Counted from the stretch's first letter, positions 7,842-16,884 are shown. The stretch: DNA of 64,000 nucleotides from Planotetraspora mira (GCF_016863275.1 NZ_BOOO01000039.1:118904-182903), one strand, 5' to 3'. The notes: generated from the sequence alone by a model not told the origin. A program made the numbers and translations.

Positions 7842-8926
7842 AGGCCTTCTCCTTCGTGCTTGTACATGCGCCGCAGGTGCGCGACGAGGACGACCAGCAG
7901 GATGAGCACGGTGAGCGTCGAGATCGCCGAACCGAGGTCGTACTTGTGCAGCGACTGGGCGACCTGGAAGGCGTACACCGGCAACGTGGTGGTGGCGTCG
8001 TCGGGGCCGCCCTTGGTGATCGCCCAGATCTGGGCGAAGCACTTGAACACCCAGATCACCTCGAGCGAGGTGATCAGGCCGAAGAGCGGCCGGAGCATCG
8101 GGAAGGTGACGCCGCGGAAGATCTGCCACGCGCCCGCGCCGTCGATCCTCGCCGACTCGTACAGCTCGGCCGGGATCGTGGTCAGCCCGGCGTACAGGGT
8201 GAGCGCCGCGAACGGCACCGACTGCCACACGATGAGCAGCACCATGATGGCGAACGTCGCCTGGCCGCTCGCGAACCAGCTGAACCCGTCGAACGAGTCG
8301 AAGCCCAGGGAGACGAGCGCCCAGTTGACGACGCCGAGTCTGGACTGGAACAGCCACTGGAAGACGGTGGTGGCGGCGAGAACCGGGGTGGCCCAGGTGA
8401 GGACCAGGCCGCTCATCACCGCCAGCCGCATCCGCCTGCCGAGGCGGACGATCATCAGCGCCGTGAGCGTGGAGATCACCATGATGAGGACGACGTTGAC
8501 CGCGGTCCACACGAGTGTGCGGCGGACCACCGTCCAGAACTCGGCGCTGCCGAGCACGTCCTGGTAGTTCTCCAGACCGACGAAGGCCGCCCCGCCACGG
8601 ATCAGCTCGCCGGTCCGGAAGTGCTGGAAGGAGATCACCACGCTGCGCAGCAGCGGATAGAAGAGCAGATAGGCCGTGCCTATCACGGTGGGCAGGACCA
8701 GCAGGTACGGCCAGGCCGCGGCGATCGTGCGCACGGCGCCCCGGCCGGAGCGCCGGCGCCGGGGGTTCACGCCGGAGGGCCGGGCCGCCGCGGACGGGTG
8801 CCGGCCGCCGGCGTCCCCGGAACCGGGATGTGACGGCTCTCCGGCGCCGGGCCGGCGCCGCCCCGACGGTACGGAGATCCCGGCGGACAGGAGGTTCCCG
8901 GGGGGTTGTGGAGCCTCGGAGGCCAC
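7838..8926 (-). CDS. ABC sugar transporter permease, MalF/DasB-like
   Basis: This 362-residue permease has an Arg/Pro/Gly-rich cytoplasmic N-terminus of about 60 residues, then roughly six membrane helices starting at WPYLLVLPTVIGTAYLLFYP. The EAA motif is ELYESARIDGAGAWQIFRGVTFPML. I chose the GTG at 8926 because GAGAGGAAA lies at good spacing; another GTG at 8944 is in frame. It pairs with the next permease and the upstream binding protein to form an importer. Confidence 0.88.
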   Translation of the reverse strand: MASEAPQPPGNLLSAGISVPSGRRRPGAGEPSHPGSGDAGGRHPSAAARPSGVNPRRRRSGRGAVRTIAAAWPYLLVLPTVIGTAYLLFYPLLRSVVISFQHFRTGELIRGGAAFVGLENYQDVLGSAEFWTVVRRTLVWTAVNVVLIMVISTLTALMIVRLGRRMRLAVMSGLVLTWATPVLAATTVFQWLFQSRLGVVNWALVSLGFDSFDGFSWFASGQATFAIMVLLIVWQSVPFAALTLYAGLTTIPAELYESARIDGAGAWQIFRGVTFPMLRPLFGLITSLEVIWVFKCFAQIWAITKGGPDDATTTLPVYAFQVAQSLHKYDLGSAISTLTVLILLVVLVAHLRRMYKHEGEGL

Positions 8927-8952
8927 GACTTTCCTCTCACACACCTGGCCCG

Positions 8953-8994
8953 CCCGTTCCGCCCCCGGGAAGGGAGGAGAGGGGGCGGAACGGG
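8953..8994. other. Strong hairpin between binding-protein and permease genes
   Basis: Perfect 14-bp arms CCCGTTCCGCCCCC and GGGGGCGGAACGGG enclose a 14-nt loop. It follows the stop of the substrate-binding-protein gene and precedes the MalF-like permease. In ABC operons such hairpins usually protect the upstream message or partly stop transcription, giving more binding protein than permease. That role is inferred here. Confidence 0.7.
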
Positions 8995-9023
8995 ACAGGC
9001 GGCTCTCTCAGGACACCGGGCTC

Positions 9024-10298
9024 TCAGGACTTGGTGTTGAGGATCTCGGCGATGGACTGCGAGGCCTTGCCGGCCTCCGCGGCGGCGTCACCGGTGAGCG
9101 CCGCCGTCATGTACTCCTTGATGACGTTCTTGGCCTCGACCGCGGCCCAGTTGGGCGAGTTCGGCGTGGCGTGGCCGTTCGCCGCGCCGATCGCCATGGC
9201 CGCCGCCCCCTCGCTGCCGCTCAGCACCCCGGCGAGCGACACGCGGTTCGGCACGTACGACATCTCCTTGGCCATGTCGGTCTGGAACTTCTCGCCGGCG
9301 AGCGCCTTGACGACCTCGTAGGCCGCGTCCTGGTTCTTGGACGCCTCCGGGATGATCAGGTCGGAGCCGCCGGTGAAGACCGCGCCCGGCTTGTCCGCCG
9401 TCTTGCCCGGGATCGGGAAGAACCCGAGCTTGTCCTTCAGGTCGGGGTTGGCCTTCTCGATCGCGACCGCGCCGCCGGGAGCGGAGATCAGTTGCGCGAC
9501 GTCGCCCTTGGCGAAGACGTCGGCCTGCGGAGGGTTGGCCTCGTCGGAGTCGCGCGGGCCGTCGCCGAGGGCCTGGAGCTTCTTGTAGAAGTCCATGCCC
9601 GCGAGCGCCTGCGGCGTGTCGAGGCCGCCCTTCCAGGTGGTCCCGTCGTTGACGGCCAGGTCGCCGCCCTCGTCCCAGATGAAGCCGGAAAGGGTGTACC
9701 AGTTCTGGCCGGGGAGGTAGATGCCCTGGTCGCCGCCCTTGTTCAGCTTGGTGGTGATGTCGATCCACTCGTCGCGGGTCTTCGGTGCGGCGGTGACGCC
9801 GGCCTTCTCGAAGAGGTCCTTGTTGTAGATGACGACACGGTTGGCCGCGTACCACGGGATGCCGTACTGCTTACCGTCGATCTTGCCGGGCTCGGCGAGG
9901 CCGGGCAGCCAGTCGGCGCCGCCGAGGTCGGTGGTCTTGTCGGTGAGGTCCTTGACGCCGCCGCTCGCGGCGTACTCCGCGACCTGGGTGTTGCCGACCT
10001 CGATGACGTCGGGGGCGTCGTTGCTCGCGAGGGCGCTGGTGACCTTCTGCCCGATGCCGTCCCACTCCTGGATCTGGATGTCCAGCGTGGTTCCCGCGTG
10101 CGCGGACTGGTAGTCCGAGGTGAAGCGCTGGACCAGCGCGTCGGAGATGCTGTCCCGCATGATCCACACGGTCAGCTTGGTGGAGGCGGTGCCGCCCGCC
10201 GAGCCGGGGCCCTCACCCTGGGTCTCGGTGGAGGAACTGCACGCGGTGAGACCGGCTGCGATCGTGAGCACCGCGGCCGCGGCGAGAAGGCGCCTCAT
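9024..10298 (-). CDS. Sugar-binding lipoprotein, DasA-like
   Basis: This 424-residue family 1 extracellular solute-binding protein has the lipobox LTAC after a 19-residue signal, so it is a lipoprotein anchored at Cys20. The mature protein begins with an STETQGEG spacer followed by LTVWIMRDSISDALVQRF, typical of sugar-binding proteins. Chitobiose or GlcNAc is the probable ligand given the neighbouring GH20 and DasR-like regulator. The start has a GGGAG ribosome binding site. A DasR-type operator lies 52 bp upstream. Confidence 0.88.
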   Translation of the reverse strand: MRRLLAAAAVLTIAAGLTACSSSTETQGEGPGSAGGTASTKLTVWIMRDSISDALVQRFTSDYQSAHAGTTLDIQIQEWDGIGQKVTSALASNDAPDVIEVGNTQVAEYAASGGVKDLTDKTTDLGGADWLPGLAEPGKIDGKQYGIPWYAANRVVIYNKDLFEKAGVTAAPKTRDEWIDITTKLNKGGDQGIYLPGQNWYTLSGFIWDEGGDLAVNDGTTWKGGLDTPQALAGMDFYKKLQALGDGPRDSDEANPPQADVFAKGDVAQLISAPGGAVAIEKANPDLKDKLGFFPIPGKTADKPGAVFTGGSDLIIPEASKNQDAAYEVVKALAGEKFQTDMAKEMSYVPNRVSLAGVLSGSEGAAAMAIGAANGHATPNSPNWAAVEAKNVIKEYMTAALTGDAAAEAGKASQSIAEILNTKS

Positions 10299-10349
10299 GG
10301 CTACTCCCAGTGGTCATATATTGGTAAGTAATTGGCCTACTGCGGATAG

Positions 10350-10365
10350 AGTGGTCTTAACCAGT
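10350..10365. promoter_or_regulatory. DasR-type operator (dre)
   Basis: AGTGGTCTTAACCAGT fits the dre consensus A(C/G)TGGTCTAGACCA(G/C)T with two central changes. It lies in the divergent region between dasA-like and the GntR regulator gene, placed to control both. The short sequence TGGTAAG also recurs around it (10322-10328, 10408-10414 and 10419-10425), two of these close to the regulator's start; their role is unknown. Confidence 0.8.
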
Positions 10366-10433
10366 TGTGCCGTCAAGACCCATATTTAAAGGGAAATGTC
10401 GGCGAACTGGTAAGGCTTTGGTAAGGTCGAGGC

Positions 10434-11168
10434 GTGACTCTGAACACGGGAGCCGGGCTGAAACGCGACCGCGTGCGGGACTTCCTGCTGGACTTCGTCG
10501 CCGACATGAAGGCGGGTGAGGCCATCCCCTCCGAGCGAGACCTGTGCAAGGAGCTGGGAGTCTCCCGGCCGACCCTCCGCGCCGCGATCGACGACCTCGT
10601 CCGATCGGGCGTGCTCGTGAGGGAGCACGGCCGCGGCACCTTCACGGGGCCGCACCGGGTCACCCAGGCCCTGGCCGCGACGCCGAGCGGATCGTTCTAC
10701 GCGCCCCCGGCGGAGGGCCACTGGCTGAGCAGGATCCTGGAGTTCGGCTCGGCGCCGGCCGGCCCGCAGCTCGCCAGGCGGCTGCAACTCGCCCCAGCCG
10801 CGCTCGTCCTGCGCGTGGTCCGGCTGCGCGTGGTGGACGACGAGCCGATGGCGATCGAGCGGCTCCATCTCCCCCACGTGCTGGTCGACGGTCTCGTCCC
10901 CGACGACATGGAGTCGGGCTCGTTCTACCGCGTGCTGCGCGAGCGGTTCGGGGTGGACGTCCGCAGCGCCGTCCAGACCATCGAGGCCACGGTCACCGAC
11001 GAGACCGAGGCCGTGCTGCTGAGCGTGCCCGAACACTTCCCCGCGCTGATGGTCGAGCGGACGACGCGCGACGTGAACGGCGGAATCGTGGAGTTCACCC
11101 GGTCGATCTACCGGGGTGACCGTTACCGGGTGACCTCAGAACTGCACTTCGACGCCGCCTCGGGCTGA
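10434..11168 (+). CDS. GntR/HutC-family regulator, DasR-like
   Basis: This 244-residue regulator has an N-terminal winged helix (about residues 10-75, IPSERDLCKELGVSRPTLRAAIDDLVRSGVLVREHGRGTFT) and a C-terminal UTRA effector domain (about 90-235). The C-terminal stretch ending in SIYRGDRYRVTSELHF closely matches Streptomyces DasR (SVYRGDRYKF). DasR represses GlcNAc and chitin genes and is released by glucosamine-6-phosphate. The divergent das-like operon and dre-like site support the same role. Orthology to the global DasR, rather than a local paralogue, is not proven. Confidence 0.82.
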   Translation: MTLNTGAGLKRDRVRDFLLDFVADMKAGEAIPSERDLCKELGVSRPTLRAAIDDLVRSGVLVREHGRGTFTGPHRVTQALAATPSGSFYAPPAEGHWLSRILEFGSAPAGPQLARRLQLAPAALVLRVVRLRVVDDEPMAIERLHLPHVLVDGLVPDDMESGSFYRVLRERFGVDVRSAVQTIEATVTDETEAVLLSVPEHFPALMVERTTRDVNGGIVEFTRSIYRGDRYRVTSELHFDAASG

Positions 11169-11266
11169 CGCCGCGACATCCGGCATGACAAGGGCGCCCG
11201 GCCCGGGCGGGCACCACGCCGCATGACGGGATGCCCCGGTTCGGACAGGCACCACGCCGCAGACGT

Positions 11267-11297
11267 GCCGGGGCGCCCCCGCCCGGGGCGCCCCGGC
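11267..11297. terminator. Bidirectional GC hairpin
   Basis: Perfect 13-bp arms GCCGGGGCGCCCC and GGGGCGCCCCGGC enclose a 5-nt loop. It lies between the converging GntR and aldehyde dehydrogenase genes. There is no T-tract. Confidence 0.75.
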
Positions 11298-11312
11298 CCG
11301 GGGCGCCACCGG

Positions 11313-12710
11313 TCAGGCCGGCCGGAAGGAGTCGCGGGCCTGCGGGGCGGCGTGCTTGATCATCAGGTGCCGGGTGACCGAGTACTCCTGCACCGCCTCC
11401 TGGCTCATGTCCTTGCCGAAACCGCTGCCCTTGACCCCGCCGTGCGGGGCCTCCGACGCGATGGGGAGATGGTCGTTGACCCACGTCACCCCCACGTCGA
11501 GCCGGTGCGAGACCCGCAGCGCGCGCGACACGTCCGCGGACCACACCGACGAGGCGAGGCCGTACGGCGTGTCGTTGGCGAGCCGCACGGCCTCGTCCTC
11601 GCCGTCGAACGGGACGGCCACGAGCACGGGGCCGAAGATCTCCGACTGCACGATCTCGCTCGACTGGTCGGCGTCGGCGATGAGCGTGGGCGAATAGTAG
11701 AAGCCGGGCCCGTCGATCGGCGTGCCGCCCCAGACGATCCGGCCGGAGGCGCGGCTCACGAAGCCGTGGACCCGGTCACGGTGGGCCGCGGAGATCAGGG
11801 GGCCGATGTCCGCCCCCTCGTCCCACGGGTCGCCCGGCCGGACCCGGGACAGGGCGTCCCGCAGCGCCTCGACGGCCTCGCCGTACCGCGATCTGTCGAT
11901 GTAGACCCGGGTGGCGGCCGTGCAGTCCTGCCCGGTGTTGTAGGTCGCGCCCATCACGACGCCCGCCGCCATGTCCTCCAGCGCCGCGTCCTCGAAGACC
12001 AGGGCGGGCGCCTTGCCGCCCAGCTCGAGATGGACCCGCTTGAGGCCGTCGACCGCGCCCCGCATCACGGCCCGCCCTGTCTCGGTCGAGCCCGTCACGC
12101 TGACCATGTCGACACCGGGATCGGTCACCAGCGCCTGGCCGACGTCGGCGCCGCCGGTGACGACCTGGAGCAGGCCGTCGGGAGCGCCCGCCGCCGTGAA
12201 CAACTCGGCGAGCCGCAGCGTGGTGCGAGGCGTCCGCGGCGCGGGCTTGATGACGACGGCGTTGCCGGCCGCCAGTGCCGGGCCGGCCTTCCAGACCGCC
12301 ATGATGAAGGGGAAGTTCCACGGCGAGATCGACCCCACGACACCGATCGGCCGTCTGACCAGGACCGACGTGTATCCCTTGCTGAGCACGCCCGCGCCGG
12401 TCCCCTCCAGCGACCTGGCCGCTCCGGCGAAGAACCGCAGGTTGTCGATGGCGAAGGGCAGTTCCCCGTCCCTGAACACGGCCGCGGGCTTGCCGGTCTC
12501 CTCGACCTCCAGCCGGGTCAGCTCGTCGGCGTCGCCCTCGACGAGGTCGGCGAGGCGCAGCAGCACGCGGGCCCGCTCCCCCGGCGTCGCGTCCCGCCAC
12601 TGCTCGAAGGCCTCCCGAGCCGTCTGGACGGCTCCGGCGACGTCCTCGGCCGCGGTGTCCGGCACGTCGCCGATCGTGCGCCCGTCCGCGGGATTGATCA
12701 GGGTGGTCAT
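11313..12710 (-). CDS. Aldehyde dehydrogenase, aminobutyraldehyde-type
   Basis: This 465-residue NAD(P)-dependent aldehyde dehydrogenase contains SPWNFPF, VSVTGSTETGR, the catalytic Glu in LELGGKAP and the catalytic Cys in YNTGQDCTAATRVY. The GQDCTA form is typical of gamma-aminobutyraldehyde dehydrogenases of putrescine breakdown, so this role is likely but not certain. The ATG follows an AAGGG ribosome binding site. It lies alone downstream of the two-component genes. The GABA-type genes near 45-56 kb suggest a wider polyamine catabolism theme. Confidence 0.8.
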   Translation of the reverse strand: MTTLINPADGRTIGDVPDTAAEDVAGAVQTAREAFEQWRDATPGERARVLLRLADLVEGDADELTRLEVEETGKPAAVFRDGELPFAIDNLRFFAGAARSLEGTGAGVLSKGYTSVLVRRPIGVVGSISPWNFPFIMAVWKAGPALAAGNAVVIKPAPRTPRTTLRLAELFTAAGAPDGLLQVVTGGADVGQALVTDPGVDMVSVTGSTETGRAVMRGAVDGLKRVHLELGGKAPALVFEDAALEDMAAGVVMGATYNTGQDCTAATRVYIDRSRYGEAVEALRDALSRVRPGDPWDEGADIGPLISAAHRDRVHGFVSRASGRIVWGGTPIDGPGFYYSPTLIADADQSSEIVQSEIFGPVLVAVPFDGEDEAVRLANDTPYGLASSVWSADVSRALRVSHRLDVGVTWVNDHLPIASEAPHGGVKGSGFGKDMSQEAVQEYSVTRHLMIKHAAPQARDSFRPA

Positions 12711-12842
12711 GTGGATCCCTTTCCGCGCTCAGTCGGAGCACAGTAGCGCGTGGGCGAATTCGAACAGCGCATCAGGCCGGGCGCTCAAGCGGTCACCGAG
12801 GCCGGGACGACCCGGTCGGCGACTCGGCTCGGAAGCGGTCGC

Positions 12843-13496
12843 CTACATCCCTGGGCGGAGCAGACCCGACTCGTACGCGAGCACCACGAGTTGAGCCCGA
12901 TCCCTGAGCCCCCGCTTGGCGAGCAGGTTGGTCACGTGGGTCTTGACCGTGCTCTCCGCGAGGAAGAGCTCCGCCCCGACCTGCGTGTTCGAAAGGCCCC
13001 TGCCGACCAGGCGCAGCACGTCGAGCTCGCGCGGAGTCAGCCCCTTGAGCAGGACCGGCGTCGTGGATCCCGGTGGCGGGCCGTTGAGGAACTCCTCCAG
13101 CAGACGCCGGGTGACGGCCGGCGCGAGCAGGGCGTCTCCCCCCGCCACGGTCCGGATCCCGGCGACGAGGTGCTCCCGCGGGACGCTCTTGAGCAGGAAC
13201 CCCGACGCCCCCGCGCGCATGGCCTGGTAGACGTACTCGTCGAGGTCGAAGGTGGTCAGCACGAGGACACGGACGCCGGCCTGGGTCCTCGTGAGCCGCC
13301 GGGTCGCCTCGACGCCGTCGAGGATCGGCATCCGGATGTCCATCAGCACCACGTCCGGATTCGTACGGCGCACCTCGGCCAGCACCGCCACCCCGTCGGC
13401 CGCCTCGGCCACCTCGATATCCGGTTCACCGGTCAGGATCGCGGTGAGGCCCTGCCGGATCAGCATCTCGTCGTCGGCGACCACGACACGGATCAC
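12843..13496 (-). CDS. NarL/FixJ-type response regulator
   Basis: This 217-residue regulator has a receiver domain (Asp8, Asp9 and phosphoacceptor Asp53 in VVLMDIRMP) and a C-terminal LuxR-type HTH (LTPRELDVLRLVGRGLSNTQVGAELFLAESTVKTHV). The GTG start overlaps the stop of the kinase gene (GTGA), so both are made together. Its target is not visible; the divergent membrane-protein gene at 14799 is a candidate. Confidence 0.93.
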   Translation of the reverse strand: MIRVVVADDEMLIRQGLTAILTGEPDIEVAEAADGVAVLAEVRRTNPDVVLMDIRMPILDGVEATRRLTRTQAGVRVLVLTTFDLDEYVYQAMRAGASGFLLKSVPREHLVAGIRTVAGGDALLAPAVTRRLLEEFLNGPPPGSTTPVLLKGLTPRELDVLRLVGRGLSNTQVGAELFLAESTVKTHVTNLLAKRGLRDRAQLVVLAYESGLLRPGM

Positions 13497-14641
13497 GATG
13501 TGACCTGTCCGGTCACCGGCAACCTGGCCCGCACCGCGAAGCCGTTCGAGATGTCGAGGGTCAGGCGGCCGCCGCAGAGGGCGACACGTTCCCACATCCC
13601 GATCAGGCCACGCCCGGTGCCACCGGCGGGCGGGGACGAGGACCCGTCGTCTGCCGTGCGCACCTCGAGATCGAGCACGTTCTGACCGTATCTAAGTGTC
13701 ACGTCGGCCTGGTCGGCGGCGGAATGCTTGAGGGTGTTGGTCAGCGCCTCCTGAATCACGCGGTAGGCGCACAATGAGACGCCCTGCGCGAGCGGCCGCG
13801 CCTCGCCTTCGATCTTCAGGCGTACGTCGAGTCCCGCGGCGCCGATGCGAGCCACGAGCGAGTCGAGATCGGACAGTCCCGGCTGCGGCTGCAGCGGTTC
13901 GATCGGGACCGGCGCCTCGTCCTCGCGCAGGAGGCGTAAGAGCCGGGCGAGTTCCACAAGCGCGGATCGCGAGGCGTCGGCGATCGCCGTGAACGCGCCG
14001 CCCGTGGCCTCCGGGCCCCCGTCCAGCACCCGCTTACCCGCCTCGGCCTGCACGGCGATGACGCTCACCGAGTGCGCCACGAGGTCATGCACCTCACGGG
14101 CGATGCGCCGGCGCTCCGCGGCCACCGCTCCGCGGGCCTGCCGCTCCAGTTCCTCGGCCCTCGCCTCGAGTGACTGCGTGGCAAGGCGCCGCCGCCGGTA
14201 CGCGGCGCCCACGGCGGCGGGAAGGACGATGAACAGGACCATTCCCGTCGCCACGCTGGATGCGTCGGTCTCCGCCGTGTCGGTCAGGATCGAGACGGTG
14301 AGCGCGGCGGCGTTCGCGGCGGCCGCGCCGACCATGACGAGAGTCGGCAGGTACGCCGCGGCGCTGAAGACCGACACGATCACGGCGAGCAGCACGGCCA
14401 CCTCGTCGGGCGGCTCGGCACCCAGCGATGTGGCCATCACCGTGACCGCGACAGCGAGCGCGACCGCGAGCGGATGGCGGCGCCGTACCGCCAGCGCCAT
14501 GGTCGACACGAGCACCGCGAACAGATGCTGCTGCACCGCCTCCGGAGCCAGCCCGGAGCCCGGGAGCTCCAGGAGTCCCACGGAGAGCAGGCCGATCGCC
14601 GGGCCGAGATCAATGACCACGTTTCGCCAGTCTTGCCGCAC
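13493..14641 (-). CDS. DesK/NarX-type sensor histidine kinase with TTA codon
   Basis: This 382-residue kinase has an N-terminal block of about five membrane segments (residues 8-150), a short coiled linker, a HisKA_3 dimerization domain with the phosphoacceptor in REVHDLVAHSVSV (His185) and a HATPase_c domain ending with GRGLIGMWERV. No extracellular sensor domain is evident, so it may sense membrane state. A TTA codon at 13937-13939 (in ARLLRLL) makes it a possible bldA-dependent gene. It is coupled to the response regulator. Confidence 0.92.
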   Translation of the reverse strand: MRQDWRNVVIDLGPAIGLLSVGLLELPGSGLAPEAVQQHLFAVLVSTMALAVRRRHPLAVALAVAVTVMATSLGAEPPDEVAVLLAVIVSVFSAAAYLPTLVMVGAAAANAAALTVSILTDTAETDASSVATGMVLFIVLPAAVGAAYRRRRLATQSLEARAEELERQARGAVAAERRRIAREVHDLVAHSVSVIAVQAEAGKRVLDGGPEATGGAFTAIADASRSALVELARLLRLLREDEAPVPIEPLQPQPGLSDLDSLVARIGAAGLDVRLKIEGEARPLAQGVSLCAYRVIQEALTNTLKHSAADQADVTLRYGQNVLDLEVRTADDGSSSPPAGGTGRGLIGMWERVALCGGRLTLDISNGFAVRARLPVTGQVTS

Positions 14642-14798
14642 CCGCGCAGCCTAGATCAGCGCGCACGGCCCGGCCTCCCCCTGGAGTACCGGTCGGACTC
14701 CGTCCCTGGACGGGCATGGCCCCTACCACGGGCGGGTGTAGTGAGCCGCGACCGCTGGGAGGGTCGGGACCGCTAAGAACCAGCCTTTGGAGGATGCA

Positions 14799-15431
14799 AT
14801 GCCCAAACTCCCTCAGATCGCTCTCGTCGCCGCACCGACGCTCGCCCTGGTCTCCGAGCTCATAGAGCCCAGGGACGAGCCCGCCACCGCCGCCGCCGAA
14901 CTGGAACTGATCGCCGCCAACTCCACGGCCTACCTGCTCGCCGACGTCCTCGCCTTCGTCGCCTTCGCTCTGTTCGCCGTGGGCGTGATCGGGCTCGTCG
15001 GCACGGTGCGCGAGCGTGGCCGACTCGCAGCCCGGATAGGCGGGACCATGACCGTCATCGGAGCGTTGGCGATGGTCTCGCACTCCATGGTTCTGCTGGC
15101 CTCCCGCGACATCGCCCTCATCGGCGACGCGGCGGCCGTGGCTCCCGCCAACGAGGCCATGTCGAACGGCCTCGCGGCCACGCTGCAACTGTCCATGCTG
15201 TTGTTCGGTTTCGACCTCGGTCTCACCGTGCTGACCATCGCGCTCTGGCGGGCCCGGCTGCTTCCCGTCTGGCTCGCGCCCGCCGGGTTCCTGGCCCTGG
15301 TCGCCGACTTCTCGCCGACCTCGTACAACGCCGTCCTCATGTACTGCGTGCTGCTCATCGCGTTCGGACTGCTGGCCCTGCGGTCACGTCAGGTCACTCT
15401 CGTGACCCCCATGGCCGAGACGGTCGCCTGA
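14799..15431 (+). CDS. Multi-spanning membrane protein of unknown function
   Basis: I do not recognise a family with certainty. The 210-residue protein has about six hydrophobic segments, including YLLADVLAFVAFALFAVGVIGLVG, MTVIGALAMVSHSMVLLA, LSMLLFGFDLGLTVLTIAL, WLAPAGFLALVADF and AVLMYCVLLIAFGLLAL. Its start has a good TTGGAGG ribosome binding site. It diverges from the sensor kinase gene across 157 bp and may be its target. Confidence 0.75.
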   Translation: MPKLPQIALVAAPTLALVSELIEPRDEPATAAAELELIAANSTAYLLADVLAFVAFALFAVGVIGLVGTVRERGRLAARIGGTMTVIGALAMVSHSMVLLASRDIALIGDAAAVAPANEAMSNGLAATLQLSMLLFGFDLGLTVLTIALWRARLLPVWLAPAGFLALVADFSPTSYNAVLMYCVLLIAFGLLALRSRQVTLVTPMAETVA

Positions 15432-15457
15432 CGACGATCGGACGCCCGTGGCGTCGC

Positions 15458-15485
15458 GCCGGGCCTGCGGAGGGGCAGGCCCGGC
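15458..15485. terminator. Hairpin between convergent genes
   Basis: Perfect 11-bp arms GCCGGGCCTGC and GCAGGCCCGGC enclose a 6-nt loop between the membrane-protein and glycosyltransferase gene ends. Confidence 0.75.
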
Positions 15486-15506
15486 TGCCCGTTGCTCAGC
15501 GCGAGA

Positions 15507-16781
15507 TCACCTGACGGCGATCTTCTCGATCACGTCGGCGGCCACGCGCAGGCCGTCTCTCCGGCGGATCTCCTCACCGGCCGCTTCCAGCCGCGACCGG
15601 AGATCCGTGTCGCCGAGAAGCCGGTCGACGGCGCCCACCAGTTCGTCGTCGGTGAAGCCGTAGGTGTCCAGGCGGACGCCGTAGCCGGTCTCGTCGACCC
15701 GCTGGGCGTTGTCGTACTGATCCCAGAAGAGCGGGAGCACGATCATGGGCTTGCCGAAGTGGAGCGCCTCGGTGGTCGTGTTGTTGCCGCCATGGGTGAT
15801 CACGAGATCGGCCAGCGGGAGGATCTTCGTCTGCGGCAGGAACTCGGCGCCCCACATGTTCGGGGCCAGTTCGATCTCCTCGTGCAGCGGGCCCATGGAG
15901 ACGACGTAGCGGTGGGGCGTGCCGGCCAGGACGGAGATGATCCGGCGCATCAACTCGACGTCGGCCGACCCGAGCGAGCCGAGGGAGAAATAGACGAGCG
16001 CGCCGTCTCCCGGGATCTCCGGCAGGGTGAACTCCTCGTCGGTCTCCCTGACCGAGGAGTCGAGCCGCGTCCAGGAGGCGTCAAGCGGCCGGTCGGCGAC
16101 GTAGTCGACGATCTCGGGATAGACGTAGAGGTTGGCGTCCCCCTCGTACATGAACTCGAGATCGGGAAGGGCCGGTGCGCCCTGCTCGACGACCCACTCG
16201 TTGAAGGAGGTCCACAACTCGCGGTGGGTCCTGTCGTACTCGGCGCGGAACTCCGCCCATCCGGTCCCGTCGGCGGGCAGTCCCGAGAAGACCGGTGCGA
16301 CCCCCGGGCCGTTCACCTCGAGCGGGTTGCACGACACGATCCGAACGAACGGCACACCCGCCGTCACCAGGGCGGGGAAAGCGATGACGTTGTCCTCGAC
16401 GATCACATCGGGCCTGACGCGCCCGATGATGTCCTTGAGTTGCGGCTCGCAGTGTTTCGCACCGTCGGCGAGAGCCTCCCAGATCGGCTTGGTCACCGTC
16501 TCCAGTTGCTCCAGCGTGCTTTTGCGGTACTCGGGGGCCGTCTCACGGATGAAGTCCTTCCAGAACTGCCCCGGATCCTGCTCCTCCTCGGCCGGCGGAG
16601 CGAGGTCGACGAGGTCCTCCTCGAAGCCCAGCGCCTCCAGTTTCCCCTTCCAGGACGCCTCGGCGGCGAACACCACCCGATGACCGCGCCGGCGCAGGAC
16701 GTCGCCGATCCCGATGCAGTTGTTCGTCGGCCCGTAGGCGCTCTCCGGCATGAACAGGATGGTGAGTCGCTTGTCTGTCAT
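15507..16781 (-). CDS. GT1-family glycosyltransferase, macrolide-type
   Basis: This 424-residue protein is a GT-B fold glycosyltransferase of the UGT/MGT type that moves a nucleotide-activated sugar onto a small molecule. The nucleotide-binding motif ITHGGNNTTTEALHFGKPMIVLPLFWDQ sits in the C-terminal half. Relatives include antibiotic-inactivating and natural-product glycosyltransferases. It is a single gene, divergent from a TetR gene with an operator between them, which suits inducible detoxification or resistance. The acceptor is unknown. Confidence 0.87.
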   Translation of the reverse strand: MTDKRLTILFMPESAYGPTNNCIGIGDVLRRRGHRVVFAAEASWKGKLEALGFEEDLVDLAPPAEEEQDPGQFWKDFIRETAPEYRKSTLEQLETVTKPIWEALADGAKHCEPQLKDIIGRVRPDVIVEDNVIAFPALVTAGVPFVRIVSCNPLEVNGPGVAPVFSGLPADGTGWAEFRAEYDRTHRELWTSFNEWVVEQGAPALPDLEFMYEGDANLYVYPEIVDYVADRPLDASWTRLDSSVRETDEEFTLPEIPGDGALVYFSLGSLGSADVELMRRIISVLAGTPHRYVVSMGPLHEEIELAPNMWGAEFLPQTKILPLADLVITHGGNNTTTEALHFGKPMIVLPLFWDQYDNAQRVDETGYGVRLDTYGFTDDELVGAVDRLLGDTDLRSRLEAAGEEIRRRDGLRVAADVIEKIAVR

Positions 16782-16802
16782 GTGGGGGCTCCCTGGATAT
16801 TG

Positions 16803-16818
16803 TTGAATTGAGATTCAA
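16803..16818. promoter_or_regulatory. TetR operator, copy 1
   Basis: TTGAATTGAGATTCAA has perfect 6-bp arms (TTGAAT/ATTCAA) around TGAG. It lies between the divergent glycosyltransferase and TetR genes. A related copy is found at 17577, in front of the kinase gene. Confidence 0.75.
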
Positions 16819-16884
16819 ATGCGCGGCCGGCGTTCCCGTCAAGGGCTGGGGCACCGCGCGGCGGGTGCGGTGAATCGGAGTGCA

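Noticed and set aside
7017..8510. Single 497-residue permease
   Set aside because: The N-terminal half is an out-of-frame reading of the MalF-like gene; the true gene starts at 7841.
11223..12746. 507-residue plus-strand ORF
   Set aside because: Antisense shadow of the aldehyde dehydrogenase; low-complexity Arg/Gly-rich translation.
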